Shown here: positions 33,872-43,397 of the stretch, one piece after another
How positions within the stretch are numbered: position 1 is the first letter of the stretch
Layout: every line of letters starts with the position of its first letter
Source: Blasia pusilla
Taxonomy: Eukaryota; Marchantiophyta; Marchantiopsida; Blasiales
Direction: 5' to 3'
Length of the DNA stretch: 64,000 nt
Assembly: GCA_050084515.1 (NCBI GenBank)
Contig: CM114273.1
Span: forward strand, 40,610,001 to 40,674,000
Notes under the pieces: generated by a model
What the model was told of the DNA's origin: nothing
What the model saw: the letters and a program-made list of their open reading frames with translations, nothing else
Database searches by the model: none
Position numbers and translations under genes: made by a program

Positions 33872-35082
33872 GTGAGACCTGAGGAGATCAACACACCAAG
33901 GAAGATCGGGAGAGACACCCTTGGACTTCTTGGGATGTTTGTAGGTACGCCAGGAGATGATAGCCACATCATCCAACATGGTTACGCGCACTGCATGTGG
34001 AGGAGATCAGAGTTTGCAGTTGGTTGTAGGAGAGCGGCCAAATGTTGGTGTTCGAGACGGGGTTGCACCATAGCAACCATCGATACATGCGTCGGAGAGT
34101 CCTATCGTAGTCACAATGGAGACTTGGGAGCAAGATATGGGCCCTAAGTTGACAGGAGAAGAGCGGCGTCGGATACATCAGTTCCTTAGGAGTTATAGGA
34201 GCTGCTTTGCTTTTAACATGGAGGATTTGGGTACTCTGAAGGGACCAAGGATCCGCATTGAGTTGTCGAGTGATACGCCGATCTTTCAACGACCCTACAA
34301 GTAGAGTGATATCGAGAGGGCTCTAATTCAGAGTAGGAGCCAAGACTTGGTTGGAGCAAGACTAGTGGAGATGTCGCATGGGGAGTATGCATCTGCCACT
34401 ATCATGCCTGCTAAGAAGGATATGCGTGGCAACTGGACGGATAGGCGGATGTGTGTGGATTACCGGCCTATCAATAGGCAGACAAAGTGCGATAGGTATG
34501 CCATGCCCACTCCTGAGGAGATCTTTGATGCGATTGGTCACGCAAAGGTCTTTAGTTCATTGGATTTGTGAGCCGGATACCATCAGCTACCTATCAGATT
34601 GGAGGACAAGCAAAAGACGGAATTTTGGGGCATCGATCCTCACGGGAAGGATTGTTTGTACCAGTGGCGGTTCTTACTATTTGGGTTAAAGAACGCCTCG
34701 GCTGAGTTTTAGAGGGTCATGGATAGGATCTTGGCAGGTTTGGATTTTACCAGGTGTTATATTGATGATATCTTAGTCTTTAGTGCCACGGTTGAAGAGC
34801 ATGAGAGACATCTAGAGGAGGTGTTTTGACGATTGTAGTTATATGGGTTGAAGCTACATCCAAGCAAGTGTAAGTTCTTCAACGACCAGATTTAGTACTT
34901 GGGTCAAACTATATATCCAAGTGGCCTTGGTGTTCAATAGACAAAGGTAGAGGCTATTACATGCATTCCACGCCCTACAGATGTGAGCCGCGTTTGTGCA
35001 TTCATGGGATTGGCAAACTTGTATCGGCGGTATGTTAAGAGATTCAGTTTGATTGTGAAGCCACTGACCTTACTGACCATGA
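33872..35082 (+). pseudogene. Ty3/gypsy reverse transcriptase, decayed
   Basis: After a linker (PEEINTPRKIGRDTLGLLGM, frame 2) the reverse transcriptase runs in frame 0 from 34116. It shows FQRPYK, RRMCVDYRPINRQT, the first catalytic Asp in VFSSLDL (34550-34568), YQWRFLLFGLKNASAEF, the YIDD box with DDILVFS (34756-34780) and YGLKLHPSKCKFF. In-frame stops at 34302, 34569, 34710, 34827, 34836, 34893 and 34938. The stop after ASAEF sits where Ty3 enzymes have Gln, and the one after SSLDL where they usually have Arg or Lys. Confidence 0.88.
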
Positions 35083-35089
35083 GTGGATC

Positions 35090-35803
35090 ATGAGTGGCAT
35101 TGGGGGGATGAGTAGGAGCGAGGATTTCACCTTCTCAAGGACAGATTGACGTCCGCGCCCATCTTGAGGAGACCGGGCAGGGGGCATCCTTTCCAATTGC
35201 ACATAGATTGGAGCATTTTAGGGCTTGGAGTGGTGCTCACCCAATATGATGATGAGGGTAGAGAGTTCGTGGTGGCTTACGCTAGCCGTTCGAACAACGT
35301 TGCAGAGGTGAAGTACAGCTCGTATGAGGGTGAGTGGTTGGCTGCGGTGTGAGCTGTCGCACATCTCAGGTGTTATTTATTCGGCAACCCCTTTACCATC
35401 ATCACTAATCATCAACCACTAAAGTGGTTGATGGAGTCCGACAAGCTTACAGGGAAGCTTGCAAGATGGGCTCTGCTGCTGTAGGAGTACAATTTTTATG
35501 TGGTACATAGTCTTGGGACGCTCAACCAAGATGCAGATGGGCTGAGTCGTAACCCATGCCCGAGTCAGCGAGATGCGACTGGAGCTCGATGGCATGGAGA
35601 GAGTGATGAGAAGTCAGTGCCAAGATGGCACGCGTCAGCCTATTTACGCTTTTTGGCTATGGAGAGCCAAAGTGTGGAGACTTTGATAGCGAGGTCTGAT
35701 GGAGAGTCCTTGGATCCCGAGGCCAGTGAGGAGACGACAGGTGGCCGAGATATTCACGATGATGGAGTAGTCTTGGAGTATCTGCGTACGCGTTGCAAGC
35801 GTA
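35090..35803 (+). pseudogene. Ty3/gypsy RNase H and connection, decayed
   Basis: RNase H in frame 1: HIDWSILGLGVVLTQYDDEG, EFVVAYASRSNNVAEVKYSS, YEGEWLAAV and PFTIITNHQPLKWLMESDKL. The Asp of the usual TDHQPLKWL motif is Asn here. The connection contains LNQDADGLSRNPCPS and ARWHGESDE. Stops at 35113, 35350 and 35482. Confidence 0.85.
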
Positions 35804-36640
35804 GTGGATGCTAGAGAGCGGGATCGAGTCCTACAGCGGGCCAGGCGGTTCTGCTGGGAGGGAACACATGTATTTCGAGTGTGGGAGGATGGTAGAGTTC
35901 GTGTAGTGCCTCATCCTTCGCAGAGAGCATGTTTGGTGCGTCATGCCCACGAGGAGTTGGATCATTTTGGAGTGAAGCGGACATACAGCTTGCTCCAAAT
36001 TCAGTATTGGTGGGGAGGCATGCAGACTGACGTTCAACAGTTTGTTTCCAAATGCATGATGTGTGATTGAGTTCGAGCATCCTTTAATGCTCCAACTCCA
36101 TAGTTGCATCCACTTCCGATCATGGGTTTAGGTTATAGATGGAGTTTGGATTTTGCGAGACCTTTGCCTTTGACGGAGCGTCATAGTCGTTATGTGTTGG
36201 TGATGGTCGAGCACTTCTCGAAGTGGATAGAGTTGGTTGCATTGCCTGACAAAGCAAGTGAGGGAGTAGCGTATGCCTTCCTAGATCGAGTGATGAGTCA
36301 TTACGGTGCACCAGCTGAGGTGTTGACAGATCAGGGTACAAAGTTCCGCGGGGAGTTTCAAGCCTTGTGTGATCAGGCACTAATCAACCACCGCACTACT
36401 TCGCGAGATCATCCTGAGGCGGATGGACTAGCGGAGCGGGTTGTGCAAACGGTGAAGAGAGGACTACGCAAGTATGGCTTGCAGAGAGGTCACCTAGTAG
36501 ATTGGGACCTTCAGTTGCCGTGGTTGGCCATGGGATACAGATTCAGCAGGCAGGAATCCTTAGTGTCTTTCTCACCGTTCTTGCTGCTTTATGGTCGTGA
36601 GCCAGATTTACCTACAGCCATTCGTTGAGATACTGGTGAG
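35804..36640 (+). pseudogene. Ty3/gypsy integrase, decayed
   Basis: Zinc-binding HHCC region (HAHEELDHFGVKRTYSL ... CMMC, 35943-36065), then the RNase-H-fold core: first Asp in YRWSLDFARPLP, second Asp in EVLTDQGTKFRGEF, Glu in DGLAERVVQTVKRGL. All three catalytic acids are visible. Stops: TGA 36068, TAG 36101 and TGA 36626. The frame is constant over the core (frame 2). Confidence 0.88.
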
Positions 36641-37035
36641 GTGTTGAACCTTGATGACCTTGATCTATGGATGCGAGCATGTTCTCAGAGGGTTGAGTTA
36701 TTCTGGAGAGTGATGCCCATGGCGTTTGAGAACTTGGCGATTGCGCAATATCGAGATACGTTGAGGTATGCGACTATTCGGGGAGGTGATTATCGACATA
36801 CTATCCGGAGGTTTCATCAAGGGACTATGTCTACTTGTAGCAGACGACACCCACGATGTTGGATGTGACTGCAGGGCGCGTCATCTTGAAAGTGCGTGAG
36901 GTTTTGCCATGTGGTGTTCTCTTATTAGAGGGACGCAATGGTATGGTTTGGAAGGACCATATGCGTAACTGTGCGCCATGTCATCTTCCAAAAATTGACG
37001 GTACAGTTGATCCGAGCTTAGCAATAGTTCTTGCA
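36641..37035 (+). pseudogene. post-integrase C-terminal module
   Basis: After a shift from frame 2 to frame 1 near 36820, the sequence reads DVTAGRVILKVREVLPCGVL and VWKDHMRNCAPCHLP. This looks like the small beta-barrel that follows Ty3 integrases. There is no chromodomain here. A TAG at 36838 interrupts it. Confidence 0.6.
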
Positions 37036-37185
37036 GGCTTGTGGTGTATGTTGTGTGGTTCCGCCCGTGATGCAGCCACTATGCTAGTCTGTGATGGGTG
37101 TTCGAGAGGATGGCATATGGCATGTTTGATGCCACCTCTCACTAGGGTTCCTCAGGGACGATGGATGCATCCCAGATATACATAG
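37036..37185 (+). pseudogene. PHD finger at the integrase C-terminus, last ligands lost
   Basis: Reads CMLCGS then MLVCDGCSRGWHMACLMPPL and VPQGRW. The pattern C-x2-C ... C-x2-C ... H-x2-C with WHxxCLxPPL is that of PHD zinc fingers, chromatin readers that often bind histone H3 tails. The final pair, normally C-P-x-C, is His and Tyr here (HPRY). It is in frame with the post-integrase module and ends at TAG 37183-37185. Confidence 0.8.
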
Positions 37186-37352
37186 AGTAGGTAGTTCTAT
37201 ATTTCGACTTGTGTCTGTGACATGGATGACAAGAAGGCAACTAACAATGGGGCCACATGAGCACCCAACCTTCTTGCTCTTAACGTCCGAGAGATGTAGT
37301 CATGGTAGGTAGGGATAGATGGCTATCAAGAGTTAGAGGTATCTAACCACCA

Positions 37353-37366
37353 GCTAGGGGGCGATT
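37353..37366 (+). other. polypurine tract before the 3' LTR
   Basis: AGCTAGGGGGCGA lies directly before the LTR start TTGGAGATATTTTG, the expected position of a plus-strand primer. Confidence 0.5.
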
Positions 37367-38290
37367 GGAGATATTTTGATACTTCTTGTCTCGTTGTTTG
37401 GATGCCATGAGTTAGCATGGGATTGTGGATGTTTGTGTGTGTGTTCGGTGACAACGATGTATGTTGTGTAGCGATGTGTATACGCACGACAGTTGTCACG
37501 TCTCTTAGGATAGATCGGTGAGATCTAGTAGACCATCTTCATAGTAGCGGAGGACAGGCTCAGTAGGTTGAGGATGACCTGTTGAGGGAGGCCTCGGGAA
37601 ACTTGAGAGAGCAGGTTTCCTCTTCATTTCGGCTCATTTGGGGCCATATTGAGGAACTTACTATTTAAGTAAGTACCATTTTGAGTATGTGATTAGCTTT
37701 CTATTTTTGGCAAGTGACCCTTGACCTCCTACATCAGGTCAAGAGCCAAGGAGGTGACTTGGGAGCATAGGTTACCATGGAGAGAGCTTGGGAGAGGGGA
37801 GGGGTATACCTCAAGGAGAGAGAGCTTGAGAGCTCATTCTCTCTTTGTTGAACCTCTTGGCATGAGGCGGCGGAGCTATGGTCTTGCTTGCCTTCTGTGT
37901 GTAACCCAAGCCTCTCTTCATTTCGGCTCATTTGGGGCCATATTGAGGAACTTACTATTTAGGTAAGTACCATTTTGAGTATGTGATTAACTTTCTATTT
38001 TTGGCAAGTAGCCCTTGACCTCCTACATCAGGTCAAGAACCAAGGAGGTGACTTGGGAGCATAGGTTACCATGGAGAGAGCTTGGGAGAGGGGAGGGGTA
38101 TACCTCAAGGAGAGAGAGCTTGAGAGCTCATTCTCTCTTTGTTGAACCTCTTGGCATGAGGCGGCGGAGCTATGGTCTTGCTTGCCTTGTGTGTGTAACC
38201 CAAGCCTCTCATTAGCAGACTGGGTTTGGTTTGACATTGAGAGACACATGTGAGAACTATAGTGTTGTGAGAGAGATTTGATCTTATTTT
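37366..38290 (+). mobile_element. 3' LTR of the Ty3/gypsy-DNMT element, internally rearranged
   Basis: Starts TGGAGATATTTTGATAC after the polypurine tract, and contains the CGTCTCTTAGGATAGATC block at 37498. It carries a 294-bp tandem duplication (37621-37914 and 37915-38208) that the 5' LTR lacks. It has lost about 510 bp between two ACATGTGAGAA repeats (junction at 38246-38256), removing the TATA box. Ends near GATCTTATTTTA. Confidence 0.75.
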
Positions 38291-38435
38291 AATTGGAGAT
38301 ATTTTGGTACTTCTTGTCTCATTTTTTGGATGTCATGAGTTAGCATGGGATTGTGCGTATTTGTGTGTGTGTGTGTTCGGTGACAGCGATGTATGTTGTG
38401 TAGCGATGTGTATGCGTACGATATAACTCTAGCGA
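38288..38435 (+). mobile_element. extra LTR-start fragment adjoining the 3' LTR
   Basis: ATTGGAGATATTTTGGTACT to GCGATGTGTATGCGTACGA repeats the first about 130 bp of the LTR seen at 37365-37492, with small differences. This is a second LTR start immediately after the 3' LTR end, either an abutting relic or the product of LTR recombination. Confidence 0.65.
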
Positions 38436-39289
38436 GCTCACGCTAGGATGGTTTGCGCTTTGGAGTTAGAGAAACACAAGTGCAAGACGCAAGCGCAGCG
38501 AGCGTTTCAAGTGTTTCACTTGTTTATGGTCTCGACTAAGAAAACTAAAACCAAACGCGAAATCCAGACTTAAGGAAGATGAATCCCGGAAGGGGACGCG
38601 GCCAAGGGGTGAGAAGCAGACTTGGGACGCGGCTAGCGTTTGGACTTTTTGACTATACTTTTGAACATAACTTTTAGTCCCAAGATGCATCTGGGACAAA
38701 TATGGTATTGTTGGAAAGCTTATGCAGAGCTAATTACATCGCAAAAAAGAACTTGGAACACGCTTAAGCATACGCCGAGATATGGGCCAAAACCAAATAT
38801 AAGGGGAGTCGGGTTGAGGGCCAAAACGAGGGGCCCGGATGCTCTTTCCAAAAGGTAGGGGGACCCGAGAATCCCCAAAAGTACTAGAAAGGGGGAAGGT
38901 CTCCAAGAGTGCTTGAGACTCGAACTTTGCTTTGGGCGTCGCGGAGCGACTCAAGGGCACGGAACGGATCAAGAGTTTTGGCATTGGGATTTGAAACCTG
39001 AACCAAGTCCAATAGAGTGCATTTTGGAGGTTCCTATTGGATTCCAACTCGCGACTCATATTGTTGAGTCTCGGTTGGGGGCTCATGCGAGGTCTATTGG
39101 AAAGTAGGGACCGTTAGGCGCGCAAACGCCATTTTAGGTATCTAGACTAACCAAAAAGTCTGTTGGAAACCTAGGAATGAAGGAAGATTGAGCTTGATGA
39201 GGTGCCAAGTCGAGGACTCGGTGGGTTGGAAGGCCGCTTGACCCAAAGTCAGACTAACAGGAGTGCGTTTGGATGCAGGTTGGCGATGA
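38436..39289. other. unassigned insertion-like sequence between Ty3 and copia halves
   Basis: Moderately GC-rich DNA ('gacgcggctagcgtttgg', 'gggggacccgagaatcccc') bounded on the right by the point where copia integrase sequence resumes (about 39290). LTR-like in texture, but I find no repeat partner in the window and no protein. Confidence 0.4.
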
Positions 39290-39765
39290 GAGCGTGTCAT
39301 ATTGAGTATAATGGAATAAATCTCTATCACAACGCAATTTAGAATGTGTTGCCCAGTTTGTTTCTCTACTAGAATTGTGAAAGTCTGAACATTGAGAATA
39401 CTTCTGACTTGGATTTCAAAAAATAGACCCATACATATCTAAAGAAGTCATCAATGAATGAAACCAAGTACTAACAACCAATACGACTATGTTGTGAATC
39501 AACTCCAACATTTTGGATGCTCCATACATCATTGTGAATCAACTCCAATATCTTGGATACTTTTCTACCTTACATTGGAAATGGAAATCTAACTTATTTT
39601 TCCAATTGGCAAGTAGGACATACCTCTAACATAGTAGGACTAGATAATTCAAGAAGTTCTATTACTAGATTACATCATGAAAGATTCTTTCATCTTTGAA
39701 GATTTATATGCCAAATTCTCTTATTTCACACATTAAAATGTGTAACTTGTTGGCTTATTTTACCT
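39290..39765 (-). pseudogene. Ty1/copia GAG-pre-integrase and integrase start, decayed
   Basis: On the - strand: MLEVCPTCQLEK (pre-integrase zinc region), [20 protein letters not shown] (first integrase Asp region) and [13 protein letters not shown]. The reading breaks off near 39290, where unrelated DNA begins. The missing rest of integrase is not found; pol resumes at 27345 with the linker before reverse transcriptase. Confidence 0.75.
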
Positions 39766-40199
39766 TACATTGATGTTTGAATTTGGCATAGAAACATCTA
39801 ATTTGAGCATTCTACTAGATCTTGTTCGTTTGACTATCATAGTTTGGCCATCTATTATTTCAATCAAATAATCATATATATAAAACTTCATATGGTAACC
39901 CTCTTCTACTATATGTTATATAGAGATAAAATTTCTTACAATGGTAGGAATTAATATAGAGAATATTTCCAACACCACAAAGATCCTTTGATATTATTGG
40001 AATTTTATTGATATGAGTGATATGATATTGAATATCATCTCATGTGAGCATTATTGCAAGATCTTTCAAGGGCTTTATCCAACTTAACCATTGAGCTTGT
40101 GAAATCATGTGATTTGATCCTCTAGAGTTGATATACCAATCTTCTATTGAGTCATTCTTAACCATTGCTCCCATATGATGAGTCACGACCAAGATGTGC

Positions 40200-41450
40200 T
40201 TAGTTTTTCAATGTTGTTGTTCTTAATACTGCATTTCGTATTGTTGCTCCACATAATTCTTGTTGTATTTCTCTCATTCTCATATTTGCTTTCTTCTTGA
40301 AACAAAAATTTACATAACGATACTTTATCCCACAGTAATTACAAGATCCAATGACCCTCTCCAACTGACCTCGACCCCAAAGGTTTTCGCCATCACCACC
40401 GTGTGATTGTGTCTGGTATTGGTTCATAATTGATTGAGTGAAGTTATGTTGAGTACCTCTTCCTCCTCTCTTCCTCTATATGTTTGATATCAACAATGAC
40501 ACGGAAGCTTCTACCACGATCTCTACCTCTTTTTCATCCATTATTTGCAAAGAGACAATCTCTTGCATATAGGCAAGCTACTACTTCCAACTTGGTGCAT
40601 CTCCTCACTAATTAACAATGTGACTAACTCTTGAAAGGTTAGATATTTTTCTCTTAGAGAGAAAAATGTTTCAAAAGACTTTCAATCTTTTAGAAGGCCT
40701 TGAAGAATGAACAAAATCAGATCATCATCTTCTACAATGATTCCAATGCTATTCAATTGATCAACAATATGTTTGTTACTCAAAACATAGTCATTGATGT
40801 TTTGCAATCTTTTCCTCACTTCGTTCAATTGTTATTTCAATTGAAGCTTTCTGACCTTTGTAGATGTTTGGAAAACTTTTCCAAAGCATTCCAAATCTCC
40901 TTTGGAATATCAACATCTTAAATGTGACCAATCATTGGCGAATTGATTGGTATTGAAATATAGTGGATTACTTGTCTTGCGTGGTTGTTCCAAACACGAA
41001 CATTCAAGTTTGTTGAGTGACCTTCTAATTTGGCCTCATCACTTGTAACAAGCTCCCATAGTTCTTGACCCATGAGAAATTGGTTAATGTGAAACTTCCA
41101 GACATTAGAATTTTGCCTATCTAGCTTCTCTCTTGTGATTTCTCTTGAGAAACATTCCATGAAAAATGATTTTACTAGTAAATTGCAATTTCAAACTCTC
41201 GACTGCTCCAATTGATGCATACTATCACTCTCCTCCAGTGAAATTGCTATTGCAAGAGCTCATAATGTCATAATCAAACGATTTTGGATGTTTTTGAAAG
41301 TTCTTGACGAGCTCTTCAAGATGGTCAGAACCAACCTTTGGCATCATTTTGATCGATGTGGACTCGTATTGTTGAATCGACGGAAAAAACCCTACAAATG
41401 CCTACAAAGTTTTATCACCGTCGCAACTCCAACTAAAATCTTCTACCACT
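40200..41450 (-). pseudogene. Ty1/copia gag with zinc knuckle, decayed
   Basis: On the - strand: a leader to gag, then KLDRQNSNVWKFHINQFLMG, QELWELVTSDEAK and HYISIPINSPMIGHI (41160-40918), the copia gag core. Then NYCGIKYRYVNFCFKK (near 40330), a zinc knuckle C-x2-C-x4-x-x4-C with the His position changed. Multiple stops and frameshifts. Confidence 0.78.
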
Positions 41451-41465
41451 GAGCTCTGATTGAAA
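41445..41465 (-). other. copia primer-binding-site-like motif
   Basis: On the - strand ATCAGAGCTCAGTGG resembles the Met-tRNA primer site TATCAGAGC used by plant copia elements, just upstream of gag. A second TTATCAGAGCTAG occurs at about 41863-41877 and may belong to another relic. Confidence 0.4.
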
Positions 41466-43397
41466 TTTCCTTGCCCCAAATTGAAATCCTGCCTTCTCTT
41501 GCCTTCTCTTATCTTGAGTTATACTAACTCTTATCGTATATTTGGGCCTCTCTAAAGCGACATGTATGAGTATATACCAAGTTATCAGTAGGTCAAAAGT
41601 GATGTAGGATACATAAAGTAATCATTCATTAACGTTGGATGGTGCGTTGGATCTCATTAAAGTTTGTATGGGTGGTTTCATATACACACACTCTTTATGG
41701 TTCCATCCAAACTTCTCTTAATCAAACATCCCATATTGTGAATCAGCTTGTGATCAATGAGTTTGTTCTTGCTCTTCTTTCCATTACTACTATCCTCTTT
41801 TATGGTGATTTCCATCATCAAAATCACTACTGAATATAACTGCGAATATGACCAATTGAATGGCTAGCTCTGATAACAACTTTGATTCATAGATTTTGAA
41901 CTCTACTCTCTATGATGATGTCACATAAAGACTCCCATCTTGAGCCTTGTGAGAAAATACTAGCCTAAGATCTTGTTCGCCAAGGCCCAACTAGTTGCAG
42001 ATTCCATAAGAATAAGCTTACAACTTGTAACAACTCCCTTGGTTTGCAATGAAAATTCCTTGGTTGGCTTGTCCTTCAACCCTCAACTAATGACCTCCCA
42101 ATACTCACTCTTACTAGAGCATAGACGGTAAACGTATCGTTCAAAATTATAGTACTTTGATTATTGATTCAAAATTCTAGTACTTGGATTCAAAGTACTA
42201 GTATTTCTAAATTAAATTCCAAGCCATCATTAGGTATGGAAAGAGAGTCCCTTCCCACATATAATTTTGGTGTTCTTCTAAGGCTTCCTATGTCCAAGCT
42301 TTTGGATTGCTTATTATGAACCTCAACCAAGATATGAACCATGACTCCTAACTTTTGATTGATCACCAAAAGACTCATGATTCGACTAATCTTGCTTATT
42401 TTCTCCCCCAACTTCTCATCAAGCCTCCAAAACCCACGGCTTGAAGCTAGATTCAAGGTTCACCAACCCTTCTTGTCTCTTCTCCTTATTCTCATGCAAA
42501 TAGTCCCTCACTATGATCCCAAGACATGTCTCGAGGCTTTTGTGTCAATCTTGACTACTTTTGTTCCCACAATGAGACTACCGCCAAAAAATATATTTAA
42601 AACCTCTATGGTAGTCTAGTGTCCTCCTTGGTACTAATCCTAATATTTCTCCAACCCTTATCCACATTCATGACTTTCCTCTTTTGTCGCACAAGTATGA
42701 ACATATTCGAGTATGCTATTCATAATCTTTCTTCATTAATGTTTAGCACAACCCAGGAGTTTTAGGGAAACATTTTGCACCACACTTAAGTTCCAAATAA
42801 TCTTTGCCCCGTCCATTAGTTCAATACTAGTGAGAAGATGGATTGACCTTTGGCATGACCCATAAATTCCATACAATGGAGAGTTGACCTCATGCAACAC
42901 TCTCAAGTTCATTGAAAGTTGTTGCATAACCTTTATGTTTCATACTGGTGACAAGCCATGTATGGATGAAGTTTTGCACCACCCACAAGTTCCATTCTAT
43001 TGAGGTGTCATAAATTTGCCTTTAGCGGGCCATCCATAAGTCCCATAAAAGTGAAAAAGCCATGGATCAACCTTTTGCACCACCCATAAATTCCAAGTAA
43101 ACTCCTCCCACAACCATTAAATTCCTTACCATTCATGAACCATATGTGGTTCTCCCAATATTGATTTTGCCATGCTCTCTAAATATGAGCTCCCAAGCCA
43201 AGGCCATCGTGAAGCAAACCGACACGCTCATTAAGAAACAACTTTATATACGTGTACCCAAAGTAGCGTACATGTTTCCATCTATGTGTGAACAAAGAAA
43301 ATAAAAAAGAGAACTACACAAAATGAAGAGAAGAGAAGAGCGCTAGATGAGGCTGATGATGATAATAATAATCTCATCATTGAACATCCACACTCAA
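41466..43397. other. AT-rich region between copia relic and PDR gene 2
   Basis: Expected to include the copia 5' LTR and the 3' flank of PDR gene 2. Short blocks such as 'gagttatactaact' are shared with 25533, consistent with LTR remnants, but the ends cannot be fixed. CACC-type words ('ttttgcaccacccataa') recur near 42770, 42972 and 43075. No gene seen. Confidence 0.4.

Noticed and set aside
29940-37190. TAG as a readthrough or recoded codon in the Ty3 element
   Set aside because: TGA and TAA stops and frameshifts also occur, ligand residues are mutated, and the neighbouring host genes show no internal TAG.
37186-37352. An envelope-like gene between integrase and 3' LTR
   Set aside because: Too short, with no open frame or membrane segment.
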